From positions 1 to 36,816 of the forward strand of contig CACYSG010000020.1 in assembly GCA_902776955.1 (NCBI GenBank): DNA of 36,816 nt, read 5' to 3'. A program made the position numbers and the translations under genes. The notes beneath the pieces were generated by a model. The model was not told the origin of the DNA, searched no databases, and saw nothing but the letters and a program-made list of their open reading frames with translations. The DNA is from an uncultured Bacteroidales bacterium. GTDB taxonomy: Bacteria; Bacteroidota; Bacteroidia; Bacteroidales; Muribaculaceae. Positions 1 to 7,688 of the stretch are shown here, piece after piece (the first letter of the stretch is position 1; each line of letters starts with the position of its first letter).

Positions 1-989
1 CCACCATAGACGTCCTGACGGATATATAAGGTGGAATCGGCGTTGGGATAGAGTTCGCGCCATTCCCACGAGGCATCCATGCCGTCACCCCAGCCGTGCT
101 TGAAGAACCAGCGCTGACCCGTTTCCTCCTGGGCCTCGCCCATGTTGCGAATGCTGATAGTTCCCGCCGCGGGGTTGAAAATGAATTCGCAAGAGTCACC
201 CACGTTGGGGTTGTTAATCAGTTCGATGTTCTCCAGAGGCACCCACGACGAGCCGCTGCCGTTGCTGTTGTTGGCAAAGTTGCAGCCGCTGCCGCCGAAG
301 ACGTCCTTGCGGCTGTAGAGTGTCGCATCCTCATTGGGGAAGACCTCGCGCCACTCCCATGAGCCACCGCTCCACGGGTGTTTCAGGTACCACCGCTGGG
401 TGGGAGTCGGCGGGGTGTCGCCGCCGCCAAAGTCGGGATTGGGCTTCAGACGAATGGCATAGGTATACCAGGAGCCAGACGAAACCATCGCCATGACGGT
501 TTCCTCGTTGCCGCCATACACGACATAGCCGTAGGAGGGATTGGAGCCTGTCGCCAGGTCAACATCGCCCCACGACACGCCGTTGTAGCCGCCGCTCTTG
601 AACGTGAGCGTGCGCGCCGACGACGAGGACGTGGAGTTACCCCACACCTCGATGGTGTCGCCAGGGCTAACGGTGAAATACAGCCAGCGGTAGGCCGTGC
701 TCGACTTGCCGTTAATCTTCAGACGCTGGGTAAAGGTCAGCGTCTCGGCACCATCGGCCGAGGTCCACGAGCGCTCTGAGCAACTCTGGAAGATGGGAAC
801 ACGGTCGGCCGACGAGCCGTCGGTGACAAAGGTCACACCATGAAGGGTGGTCGTTTCCCACAAGGTGTCGCTGGGAAACATCTCGACGTCGGAGAAGTTC
901 CAGAAGGTGACATCCTGGGCCGACATCAGCAGCGGCCATGCCAGCATCAAAGCCAGCAGCCTGCGCAACAATGATGATTGATTTTTCAT
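1..989 (-). CDS. Secreted protein with a duplicated module, C-terminus cut by window edge
   Basis: An uninterrupted minus-strand reading frame runs from an ATG at 989 off the left edge (about 329 codons visible). The N-terminus, MKNQSSLLRRLLALMLAWPL followed by LMSAQ, looks like a signal peptide cleaved near residue 25. A module opening QRWYLKHPWSGGSWEWREVF at about residue 197 recurs at about residue 292 (QRWFFKHGWGDGMDASWEWR). Both copies continue into a P-N-E/A-D-x-T-L-Y-x-R-x-D-V-x-G-G pattern, so this is a tandem repeat of roughly 95 residues. A Gly/Thr/Pro-rich linker (about residues 188-196) separates the modules from a Ser/Thr-rich region of about 160 residues. The modules may be surface glycan- or protein-binding domains, but I do not recognise the family. 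The gene lies downstream of the MATE gene on the same strand, about 200 bases away, with its own promoter candidate at 1040-1047. The coding frame is certain; the function is unknown. Confidence 0.8.
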   Translation of the reverse strand, partial: MKNQSSLLRRLLALMLAWPLLMSAQDVTFWNFSDVEMFPSDTLWETTTLHGVTFVTDGSSADRVPIFQSCSERSWTSADGAETLTFTQRLKINGKSSTAYRWLYFTVSPGDTIEVWGNSTSSSSARTLTFKSGGYNGVSWGDVDLATGSNPSYGYVVYGGNEETVMAMVSSGSWYTYAIRLKPNPDFGGGDTPPTPTQRWYLKHPWSGGSWEWREVFPNEDATLYSRKDVFGGSGCNFANNSNGSGSSWVPLENIELINNPNVGDSCEFIFNPAAGTISIRNMGEAQEETGQRWFFKHGWGDGMDASWEWRELYPNADSTLYIRQDVYG

Positions 990-1039
990 AAATTAATAGT
1001 TTATTTGGGGTTAATTAAAATGATGATGTCTCACGGTTA

Positions 1040-1047
1040 CAAATTTA
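1040..1047 (-). promoter_or_regulatory. -7 promoter box TAAATTTG
   Basis: The minus strand reads TAAATTTG, a full match to the Bacteroidota -7 consensus TAnnTTTG, about 50 bases upstream of the ATG at 989. I see no TTTG at the usual 19-21 base distance; the nearest is about 26 bases away, so the -33 element is weak. Confidence 0.5.
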
Positions 1048-1189
1048 CTAAATAATGTGGCGTTTTCCATCCACAAAGAATGATAAAGTAACCCCATAGA
1101 ACGCAGCAAACCGCTGGTTTACAGAGAGAATCAAACCATTGCTATGGCCTAAAAAGTAAACTGGAGATGAAGTCCGTTCCAAGCCGTTT

Positions 1190-2530
1190 TCAAGGCTTGC
1201 GGCGCAGGGAACGGAAGAAATGGATGGTCAAGGGGATGGCCAGGATAAAGGCCAGGATGTCGCACACGGCTTGGCAGATTTCCACGCCCTTCAAGCCCAT
1301 GTAATGCGGCAAAATCAAGATCAACGGGATGAAGAAGATGCCGTTGCGGGCGGCGGCAAGCACGTTGGCCGACAGGCTGCGCCCGCAAGTCTGCAGCGTC
1401 ATGTTGCACACGGTGACCACGGCAGCCATGGGCAGGGCCACCAGCTGCCAACGCAGGGCGACGGCTCCCACGGCAACGACTTCGGGGTCGTCACGCAGGA
1501 TATCCACCAGCTGCTCGGCGTACACATAGGCGGGTCCGCACATCAACAGCAGCACCGCCATGTCGAGCAGGATGGTGAAATAAAAACCGCGATGCAGGCG
1601 CCTGTACAGCCCAGCACCGTAGTTGAAGCCGCAGAAGGGCTGGTACCCCTGCCCCACTCCAATGATGATGGCAAAGATGATGAACGCGAGCCTCGACACG
1701 ATGGACATTCCCGCAATCGCGGCGTCGCCATAGGTGCCGGCGGCCACGTTGAGCATCAGCGTAGCGATGCTGGCAAGCGCCTGGCGCGTGAGCGACGGCG
1801 TGCCGCCCTTGAGGATTTCGGACTGGAAATGCCAGCGGCGGGAGGCCTGCGACAGATTGATGGGGATGTTTTCGCCCCGTCGCGACATCACCCACAGCAC
1901 GATGAAACCGGCCAACTGGCTCAAGACGGTGCCGATGGCCGTGCCCAGGATGCCCAACCCAAAGGTGAACATGAACAGCGGCACGAGCACCACATTGAGC
2001 ACAGCACCCGATATCATACCATACATGGCCTGGGTCGCATTGCCCTGGAAACGCATCTGGTTGTTGATGACCATCGAGGCGGTCATCAACGGCGCGCCCA
2101 GCAGGATGACGCCCATAAACTCCATCGTATAGGGCAAAATCGTGGGTGTCGAACCCAACGCTACCGACAAGGGTTTCAGGAAAATCAGGCCCAGCGCCGT
2201 GATGAGCAGGCCGCACACGATGCTGCCCACAAACGAGGTCGCTGCCATCTGACGGGCCTCGTCCAGCCGCTTTGCCCCCAGATGGCGCGCCATGTAGGTG
2301 CCGGAGCCCTGTCCGAACAGGAAGCCGATGGACTGGATAATCGCCATCACGGGAAACACCACACCCACAGCCGCCGTCGCCTGAGTGTTGAGCAGGCCCA
2401 CAAAATAGGTATCCACCAGATTATAGATGCTCGTGACGAGCATACTGATAATCGTGGGCACAGCCATCGCGGGAATCACGCGGCGGATGGGAGCCTGGGT
2501 CAGGAAGGTATGGTTGTCTTGCTTGCGCAT
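1190..2530 (-). CDS. MATE family multidrug/Na+ antiporter
   Basis: A 446-residue integral membrane protein of the MATE (multi antimicrobial extrusion) family, which exports drugs or metabolites in exchange for Na+ or H+. The length and about 12 hydrophobic segments are typical. Family-like stretches include the N-terminal P-x-x-x-x-M-L-V-T-S-I-Y-N-L-V-D-T-Y-F-V-G region and the GQGSGTYMARHLGAK loop after it. The frame is open to a TTG at 2545, but the -7 box at 2557-2564 would start transcription near 2550. That leaves almost no leader for the TTG, so I take the ATG at 2530 (MRKQDNHTFLT). The gene is probably monocistronic. A DinF/MepA-like subgroup is possible, but the substrate cannot be read from sequence. 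Confidence 0.93.
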   Translation of the reverse strand: MRKQDNHTFLTQAPIRRVIPAMAVPTIISMLVTSIYNLVDTYFVGLLNTQATAAVGVVFPVMAIIQSIGFLFGQGSGTYMARHLGAKRLDEARQMAATSFVGSIVCGLLITALGLIFLKPLSVALGSTPTILPYTMEFMGVILLGAPLMTASMVINNQMRFQGNATQAMYGMISGAVLNVVLVPLFMFTFGLGILGTAIGTVLSQLAGFIVLWVMSRRGENIPINLSQASRRWHFQSEILKGGTPSLTRQALASIATLMLNVAAGTYGDAAIAGMSIVSRLAFIIFAIIIGVGQGYQPFCGFNYGAGLYRRLHRGFYFTILLDMAVLLLMCGPAYVYAEQLVDILRDDPEVVAVGAVALRWQLVALPMAAVVTVCNMTLQTCGRSLSANVLAAARNGIFFIPLILILPHYMGLKGVEICQAVCDILAFILAIPLTIHFFRSLRRKP

Positions 2531-2556
2531 CAAGGCGGTCTTCAATTTTGAGGGTG

Positions 2557-2564
2557 CAAAATTA
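2557..2564 (-). promoter_or_regulatory. -7 promoter box TAATTTTG of the MATE gene
   Basis: The minus strand reads TAATTTTGCACCC, an exact TAnnTTTG box followed by CACC, 26 bases upstream of the ATG at 2530. No clear -33 TTTG. The box decides the start codon: it excludes the TTG at 2545. The TTTGCACC extension recurs at other promoters in this window. Confidence 0.6.
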
Positions 2565-2628
2565 CAAAAAAACTTGCCTCATACGCTGATTTGAAGACAA
2601 AAAAGAATCAATTTTTTCATGATAATTC

Positions 2629-2688
2629 CTATAGTCACTATAGTATCTATAGGAACTATAGGAACTATAAAAGCTATAGTATCTATAG
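2629..2688. repeat. CTATAG-type degenerate tandem repeat
   Basis: About 60 bases built from the palindromic hexamer CTATAG and variants (ACTATAG, TCTATAG, GAACTATAG). The 15-mer CTATAGTATCTATAG occurs twice, at 2638-2652 and 2674-2688. The tract begins 6 bases after the stop codon of the esterase gene (minus strand) and lies upstream of the MATE promoter. It is not coding: frames through it are low-complexity Tyr/Ser shadows. Confidence 0.85.
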
Positions 2689-2694
2689 TTTTCC

Positions 2695-3378
2695 TTATCT
2701 GGCTTGGAGCAGCCAGTTGATGCCCTTGGCGACACGCAAGGGTGGATTCTTGAAATGGTTACCGGGGTTGAGTTCAAACTTTGCGGGGATGCCACGCTCG
2801 GCCATCAGGGCAGCGACGGCCTGGGTGCGCTCGCCGACGGTGTGCAGCACGGCATTGCGCGACGTGCTCTCCAGCTCACCCACCGAGAGGTAGGCGCCCT
2901 GCAGGGGGGCTGCCAATTCATGTTCGCGGGCATACTCCAGCCAGCCGGGATACCACATCGACCCCGAGGCCGACAGGATGCGGGTGAACAGGTCGGTCTG
3001 GAAGGCGGTCCACACGGCAAACAGGCCCGCCATCGAGTATCCCGCCAGCATGCGCCATGACGGCGGCACGTCGAGCAAAGCCTCGACTTGGGGCACAACC
3101 TCGCCGGTGAGCAACTGCAGCCACTCGGCGGCCCCGCCCGCAAAATTGTCGTTCTTGGAAATGACCGTGTCGACAGGCCATGGCGACAATTCCTGGTTCC
3201 AATGCAGCCCGCTGATGGTCACGAGGTTAAAGCCACTACAGCCCACCTCACGGCAAGCCTCTATCAGCAATTGTCCATTCTCATGATAATCAATCGAATA
3301 GACCAACGGTGCGGCACCCTCGACCAAACGATATAAACAGACGCGCCGATGTCCAAATTGCAATTCCTGTACTTCCAT
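2695..3378 (-). CDS. Esterase D/IroE-like alpha/beta hydrolase
   Basis: A 227-residue protein resembling the putative esterase family (PF00756: esterase D, enterochelin esterase). The nucleophile elbow is GYSMAG with Ser115. His208 (in the NPGNHF context) and an upstream acid near Glu168 are candidates for the rest of the triad. No signal peptide is visible, so it is probably cytoplasmic. The frame extends upstream to an ATG at 3438, but the -7 box at 3384-3391 lies inside that extension, so I choose ATG 3378 (MEVQELQFGH). That places the predicted transcription start at or next to the ATG, so the mRNA could be leaderless. It is divergent from the CPBP protease gene. Substrate unknown. Confidence 0.8.
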   Translation of the reverse strand: MEVQELQFGHRRVCLYRLVEGAAPLVYSIDYHENGQLLIEACREVGCSGFNLVTISGLHWNQELSPWPVDTVISKNDNFAGGAAEWLQLLTGEVVPQVEALLDVPPSWRMLAGYSMAGLFAVWTAFQTDLFTRILSASGSMWYPGWLEYAREHELAAPLQGAYLSVGELESTSRNAVLHTVGERTQAVAALMAERGIPAKFELNPGNHFKNPPLRVAKGINWLLQAR

Positions 3379-3383
3379 AGGCA

Positions 3384-3391
3384 CAAAATTA
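3384..3391 (-). promoter_or_regulatory. -7 promoter box TAATTTTG, adjacent to the esterase start codon
   Basis: The minus strand reads TAATTTTG, with its last base 6 bases upstream of the ATG at 3378. The -33 region for this promoter would fall at about 3411-3415, beyond the divergent -7 box at 3403-3410. Confidence 0.55.
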
Positions 3392-3402
3392 CAAAAAATC
3401 CT

Positions 3403-3410
3403 TACCTTTG
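3403..3410 (+). promoter_or_regulatory. -7 promoter box TACCTTTG of the CPBP gene
   Basis: Exact TAnnTTTG match on the plus strand, 58 bases upstream of the ATG at 3469. It points away from the minus-strand box at 3384-3391, only 11 bases away, so the two promoters overlap and simultaneous polymerase binding is unlikely. No TTTG at the expected -33 position. Confidence 0.5.
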
Positions 3411-3468
3411 CCATGACGATCAAGCAAAGATTTGACAACCTCCCAATGTATCTCTAACAAGAATAACT

Positions 3469-4284
3469 ATGGCAACAACATCCATCAAGAAAATGCCCCT
3501 GTGGAAATGGGTCCTGCTCTTTATCGCAGCGTTGTTCCTGGCCATCAACGGCTACGGGACGACGATGGCCTCCTATGAGGTGGGGTCGCAATACGGGTAC
3601 CCCGGTTTCTCAATCCTGGGCTGTGCCATCGTTTTGGGCCTATACGCCCTGTGTGTCAAGTGGTTTGAGGGCCATTGGCCCAAAGACCTGAAAATCAAGC
3701 GCCTCGTCCCGCACACCTTGCTCGGCTTGCTGGTGGGACTGACCTATATGGCCATCGTCGTCAGCACGATATTGGCGTTGGGAGGTGGTGACGTCTCCTG
3801 GCAGGGCTTCTCGTGGCCGGTGCAGTGGGAGGCCATCATGCTGTTCCTGGCCGTGGCTGTGGGCGAGGAGTTGATTTGCCGCGGCGTGATCTTCCGATGG
3901 ATTGACGAGCGCTGGAACACTTGGGTGGCGTTCGTGGTGTCGGCACTCTTATTCGGCCTGGGACACCTGCCCAACTACAATGCCACCTGGTGGTCATCGA
4001 TAGCCATCGCCATCGAGGCGGGCCTGCTGCTCGCCGCCGCCTACAAGTGGTCGGGCACGCTGTGGGTCCCCATCGGCATCCATTGGGCATGGAACTATGT
4101 GCAGGGCAATGTGTTCGGCCTCGCAGTGTCGGGTAGCGATGCCGGCAATTCCATCCTCGTCACCACAACGAGCGGCCCCGACCTCATCACCGGTGGCGCC
4201 TTCGGCCCCGAGGCCTCGATCGTCGCCGTCACCTTCGGCATCATCATGACCCTCGTCTTCCTATACAACTGCCGCTGGAAATAG
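3469..4284 (+). CDS. CPBP family intramembrane glutamic endopeptidase
   Basis: A 271-residue polytopic membrane protein of the CPBP/Abi family (PF02517; Rce1-like). The conserved motifs are present in order: motif 1 G-E-E-L-I-C-R-G with Glu133, Glu134 and Arg138; motif 2 F-G-L-G-H with His166; motif 3 H-W-A-W-N with His205 and Asn209. These form the catalytic site of intramembrane glutamic proteases. About seven hydrophobic segments are visible. Bacterial members are often linked to peptide maturation or bacteriocin self-immunity, but no peptide gene is visible nearby, so the substrate is unknown. The gene has its own promoter and a 58-base leader and is followed by 156 bases with no recognisable gene. 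Confidence 0.9.
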   Translation: MATTSIKKMPLWKWVLLFIAALFLAINGYGTTMASYEVGSQYGYPGFSILGCAIVLGLYALCVKWFEGHWPKDLKIKRLVPHTLLGLLVGLTYMAIVVSTILALGGGDVSWQGFSWPVQWEAIMLFLAVAVGEELICRGVIFRWIDERWNTWVAFVVSALLFGLGHLPNYNATWWSSIAIAIEAGLLLAAAYKWSGTLWVPIGIHWAWNYVQGNVFGLAVSGSDAGNSILVTTTSGPDLITGGAFGPEASIVAVTFGIIMTLVFLYNCRWK

Positions 4285-4440
4285 ATTTCCCCTTGTTTCC
4301 TGAACGGGAGGATAAGGCTCGACGTGAAGAATGATTGCAAAATCTCGCAGTGACATTTACGGGCTTTACAATATCCTAAACACTGATTCGTTACTTATAC
4401 ACTATTAAATAACAACTGAATTCAATAAAAAACAAAGACA

Positions 4441-5235
4441 ATGAAGCAGATGAAGCAATGGTTGATGGTTGCCGCCGTGGTTGCGCTGTGCGGCACGATG
4501 ACGGGCTGCAAGGGCAATGCCCAGCGCCCTGTAAACGGAACGATGGAAGAGGCTGTCGCACCTGGCGAGGCGCCCCAAGCGGTCGTGGACCTGATGAAAA
4601 AAGTCAACCTCGACGAGCGTTACGAGACGCTGATGGAAGACAAGACGACGGGCGTGTCGGTCTATAGCCTGCTCAACTGCGGCGACACGGTGTCGAGCGA
4701 GGGTTATGGCATCGTCGTCGGCAAGGGTGACGTGAAGACCGCCCTGCCCAACCTGCGTCACGGCCGCATGCCCCGGGCTCGCTATGACGCCGCCACGGGC
4801 GACCTGTGGATTCTGGGCAGCGACATGGAGGGCACCGGCGTGAATGTCGAGCGTCCCTATCTGCTGCGTTTCGGCGATGACGGCTACGCCACAATCGTCA
4901 ACTCGATTGACCCCTACGAGATGCAGCAGGCCCTGTGCAAGGCGCTGACCTACAGCATCAACGGCAAGGAAATCACCTTCTATGCCGATGGCAAGGAACT
5001 CGCCAAGGCGACCAACACGATGGAAGACATGGGCGGCTTTATGGAGGATGCCATCTATGTGGGCGAGCAAATCAGCTACGGCATTGAGGGTCCCCTGCAG
5101 GTTCATGTTACCCCCGGTGTCAACTTTGTGGTCGGCAAGGTGCTGCAGTATGACGACATGCCCACCATCATCGCCAACGTCGCGCTGGACGAGAAAGGCG
5201 GCATCACGCTTAGCGACTTCAAGGCCGAGAAATAG
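4441..5235 (+). CDS. Lipoprotein of unknown function
   Basis: A 264-residue protein with a lipoprotein signal: MKQMKQWLMVAAVVALCGTM followed by TGC, with the lipidated Cys at residue 23. The first ATG at 4441 and the ATG four codons later are both usable starts. The mature part has a regular beta-rich appearance (G-I-V-V-G-K-G-D-V, G-D-L-W-I-L-G-S-D, P-Y-L-L-R-F-G-D-D-G-Y) with no motif I recognise. It ends in repeated short strands and a Lys-rich tail. No exact TAnnTTTG box lies in the 156-base gap upstream, so its promoter is unclear. It is probably transcribed alone; hairpins at 5265-5322 follow. A real gene by length, signal and codon use. Confidence 0.75.
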   Translation: MKQMKQWLMVAAVVALCGTMTGCKGNAQRPVNGTMEEAVAPGEAPQAVVDLMKKVNLDERYETLMEDKTTGVSVYSLLNCGDTVSSEGYGIVVGKGDVKTALPNLRHGRMPRARYDAATGDLWILGSDMEGTGVNVERPYLLRFGDDGYATIVNSIDPYEMQQALCKALTYSINGKEITFYADGKELAKATNTMEDMGGFMEDAIYVGEQISYGIEGPLQVHVTPGVNFVVGKVLQYDDMPTIIANVALDEKGGITLSDFKAEK

Positions 5236-5256
5236 CCCTGTAAATTAACGCCGCAC

Positions 5257-5280
5257 AAAAAAAATCGGCCCAACGGCCGA
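5257..5280 (-). terminator. Intrinsic terminator reading on the minus strand
   Basis: TCGGCC (5265-5270), loop CAAC, GGCCGA (5275-5280). On the minus strand the hairpin is followed by eight T, so it terminates leftward transcripts, most plausibly the sulfatase gene (3' end 5727) after it has crossed the tRNA gene in antisense. On the plus strand it is followed by A residues and is unlikely to act for the 4441 lipoprotein gene. Confidence 0.6.
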
Positions 5281-5287
5281 AAAAACT

Positions 5288-5322
5288 GCGAGAAGAGGAG
5301 TGTTGCGACACCCTCTTCTCGC
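5288..5322 (+). terminator. Long hairpin at the 3' side of the lipoprotein gene
   Basis: GCGAGAAGAGG (5288-5298) pairs exactly with CCTCTTCTCGC (5312-5322). Inside, GTGT pairs with ACAC around a TGCG loop with one bulged A, for 15 base pairs in all. No T run follows, so it is either a non-canonical terminator or an mRNA 3'-end stabiliser. Confidence 0.45.
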
Positions 5323-5395
5323 TATGTTGCACATAGGAATCAGGGGCTAAAAACGAAAAAAACGACAATTTCAATCATTTTTTTTGACAAAACGC

Positions 5396-5424
5396 TTGCA
5401 TATTAAAAAAAAGTAGTACCTTTG
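5396..5424 (+). promoter_or_regulatory. Promoter of tRNA-Leu
   Basis: TTG at 5396-5398, 18 bases, then TACCTTTG at 5417-5424, followed by CACC. Transcription would start near 5431, giving a pre-tRNA leader of about 33 bases. That leader contains a perfect 7 bp hairpin, CGCAAAA (5435-5441) with TTTTGCG (5445-5451). Confidence 0.7.
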
Positions 5425-5464
5425 CACCGCTAAACGCAAAACGTTTTTGCGCAAAGCCAAATAA

Positions 5465-5549
5465 GCCCAGGTGGCGGAATTGGTAGACGCGCACGTTTCA
5501 GGTGCGTGTGCCGCGAGGTGTGCGGGTTCGAGTCCCGCCCTGGGCACCA
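5465..5549 (+). tRNA. tRNA-Leu (anticodon CAG)
   Basis: An 85-base class II tRNA. The acceptor GCCCAGG pairs with CCTGGGC, then discriminator A and an encoded CCA at 5547-5549. The D arm has the Leu-type GGCGGAATTGGTAGACGCG. The anticodon stem CACGT/GCGTG frames the loop TTCAGGT with anticodon CAG at 5499-5501. A long variable arm and a T arm with GGTTCGAGTCC follow. It reads CUG codons. It has its own promoter and terminator. Confidence 0.97.
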
Positions 5550-5552
5550 AAG

Positions 5553-5592
5553 ACCCCCGACAGTCATTTGATTGCCGGGGGTTACTATTTTT
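5553..5592 (+). terminator. Intrinsic terminator of tRNA-Leu
   Basis: ACCCCCG (5553-5559) pairs with CGGGGGT (5576-5582), with further partial pairing inside around an ATTT loop. The T-rich TTACTATTTTTG follows. It begins 4 bases after the CCA end. Confidence 0.85.
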
Positions 5593-5726
5593 GTCACAAC
5601 GCCCTTCTCTCTAAACCACCTTAGCGGATAACCGCCGGTTTTAGCGAGGTGATAGCAGCGGGGGTGATGCATCATTGGAACGGTTCTTGTTGATGGCACC
5701 CGTGATGCCCGAAGCCCCTGTAATTC

Positions 5727-7688
5727 TTATGAATTGAATAACAGCCTGTTCTCGTTCATGCGAGACATGTATTGCTGGATAAGGGCCTTGATGAATTGTT
5801 CCATCGGTTGCTGCTCGGGCAGGCGGCCCACGAGGTTATTCTTGAGCAGCGGGTCGGTCTTGAAACGATAGACGGCGGTGGTCTTCGTGCCGTCGAATTG
5901 CAGCATCAGGTCGCCCTTGACGAGCTGGTAAATGCCCGCATTGTAGCTGAAGGCCCAGTAGTCGCCCCGGTCGCGCCCTTCATCCAGCAAGTCGTCGCCA
6001 AAGGCGAGATAGGGTTTGTCGTAACCCAGCAGGTGTAACAGCGTGGGCGTGATGTCAGTTTGTTGGGCGACGGTGACCTCGTCGGTCCTGGCTTCGAGTT
6101 GGCCGTCGGGCGTAAAGAAGATGATGGGGATGCTGTACAGGCCCAGGTCGGTCTTATAGACGTCGTGGCTGGTCTGGTTGGTGTGGTCGGCAACGAGGAC
6201 AAAGATGGTATTCCGGTACCATGGCTCACGGCTGGCACGCTCGAAGAAACGCCGCAGCGACAGATCGGTGTAGCGCACACACTTGTGGATGGGCTGGCCG
6301 CCCTCGTCGGTGAGCGAATCACGGTATTGCTCGGGAAGGCTGTAAGGGTGATGGGACGAGGCAGTGAACACGGTGGCCAGGAAAGGCTGCTTCATGTCGT
6401 GGATGTTGTCGAGGGTGAACTGCAGGAAGGGCTCGTCCCAGATGGCCCACTTGCCGTCAAAGTCGTCCATGCCGCCGTATTTAGGCGACTTGCAGTACTC
6501 GTCAAGGCCGTAGTAGCGCTCATAGCCGATGCTGTGGGCATAGGCGCTAAAGCCCATCGAGATGTTGTGCGCACCGTGGAAAAAGGCGGTGCTATACCCC
6601 TCGCGGCCCAGCATCGACGAGATGCCGTCCACGTCGTTGAGCGACGCGGGTGTGAGGAAGAACGGCTCGACCATCATGGGCAGTCCCGACAGTATCGACG
6701 GCATGGCATCCATGCTGATGCGGCCGTTGGCATAGCTGTACTTGTAGGTCAGCGACTGGGTGAGCAGCGAGTCGATAAAGGGCATATAGCCCTTGTAGCG
6801 GCCGCCGTCGAGCGAGCGGTTGAAGTAACCGATGTATTCCTTGCCCATGCTCTCGACGATGAGGATGACGACGTTCTTGCCCTTGTGGCCCCCATCGGTC
6901 ACGGGATGAGGATGGAGGGGGCTATAGGTGGCCTCCATCTGCTCGGGCGTCATGTAGTCGGGCGTGACAAAGGCTTTCTTGCCGATGCTGCGTATCATCG
7001 AGAAGGGCGTGTTCAGCACCACCGAGGACTCAACGGGGCGGTTGACAAACTGGTTGGCGTTGCTGATGGTGATGGGGCGCGTTCCTGCCGTGACGCTGCC
7101 GCGGATGCCCACAATGGCCAGCGGTGCCAGCACCAGCAGGGCGATGAGTTGCGAGAGGTAATAATGGTAACCGAAGCGGTACACCTCGAGGCGCGGCCGG
7201 GTGTAGCACCGCCACAGGATAAACACCATCACGATGAATGCCAACACCAGATACCAGTGATGGGCAAACTCGGTCAAGAGTATCGAGGTGATGTTGCCCT
7301 CGTTGGCAAACTCGCTGAACACCGACACCGTCGAACGGCGACCCGTGTACTGGAAATAGACCGAATCCATCAGGTTGCTCGCCACGGCCAGGGCGTTGGT
7401 CACGACAAACAGCCAGCGCAACCCGCGGTGGAAGCCCGCACGCTCCTTGAGGTGGAGCGGCAGCAGCATGAGCAACAGGTACAGGCTGTTGACATAGAGC
7501 AACGCCGACGTGTCAAACACCAGCGCTCCATGCAGCATGCTCTTGAACAACGACCAGGACATATAGGGCGCGAAGGTGGACCAGTTCTCCAGGAAGAATC
7601 CCACCCGCGACAGCATCCACACGAGGTAGGCCACCGCCATGTTGAGCAGCGCCGCCCCTATATTGCTATGTACAAGTCGTTTGAACAT
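5727..7688 (-). CDS. LtaS-like membrane-anchored sulfatase/alkaline phosphatase-fold transferase
   Basis: A 653-residue protein with about five N-terminal membrane segments (within residues 10-200) and a large sulfatase domain (PF00884), the layout of lipoteichoic acid synthase and phosphoethanolamine/phosphoglycerol transferases. Visible metal-site features are Glu279 in LIVESMG, the SSHHPY histidines near 446-447, and Asp501-His502 in VADHTN. Where LtaS has its catalytic Thr (G-K-T-S), this protein reads G-R-I-S (residues 322-325), so Ser325 is the nearest candidate nucleophile. A Gram-negative member probably modifies an envelope glycan or lipid in the periplasm; the substrate is unknown. 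It starts 145 bases after the GH3 stop on the same strand with only repeat sequence between, so the two may be cotranscribed. Confidence 0.88.
   Translation of the reverse strand: MFKRLVHSNIGAALLNMAVAYLVWMLSRVGFFLENWSTFAPYMSWSLFKSMLHGALVFDTSALLYVNSLYLLLMLLPLHLKERAGFHRGLRWLFVVTNALAVASNLMDSVYFQYTGRRSTVSVFSEFANEGNITSILLTEFAHHWYLVLAFIVMVFILWRCYTRPRLEVYRFGYHYYLSQLIALLVLAPLAIVGIRGSVTAGTRPITISNANQFVNRPVESSVVLNTPFSMIRSIGKKAFVTPDYMTPEQMEATYSPLHPHPVTDGGHKGKNVVILIVESMGKEYIGYFNRSLDGGRYKGYMPFIDSLLTQSLTYKYSYANGRISMDAMPSILSGLPMMVEPFFLTPASLNDVDGISSMLGREGYSTAFFHGAHNISMGFSAYAHSIGYERYYGLDEYCKSPKYGGMDDFDGKWAIWDEPFLQFTLDNIHDMKQPFLATVFTASSHHPYSLPEQYRDSLTDEGGQPIHKCVRYTDLSLRRFFERASREPWYRNTIFVLVADHTNQTSHDVYKTDLGLYSIPIIFFTPDGQLEARTDEVTVAQQTDITPTLLHLLGYDKPYLAFGDDLLDEGRDRGDYWAFSYNAGIYQLVKGDLMLQFDGTKTTAVYRFKTDPLLKNNLVGRLPEQQPMEQFIKALIQQYMSRMNENRLLFNS

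Noticed and set aside
2562-2893. Small frames with repeated Tyr/Ser (YYSFYSSYSSYRYYS and similar)
   Set aside because: Translations of the CTATAG repeat tract, not genes.
5430-5699. An 89-codon minus-strand frame containing SNPHTSRHTHLKRARLPIP
   Set aside because: It is the antisense of the tRNA-Leu gene; this peptide is a well-known false protein produced by annotating the complement of tRNA-Leu.
5593-5726. Possible short gene or RNA between the tRNA terminator and the sulfatase stop
   Set aside because: Only weak, short pairing (AACCGGCGGTT on the minus strand) and no promoter; nothing supportable.
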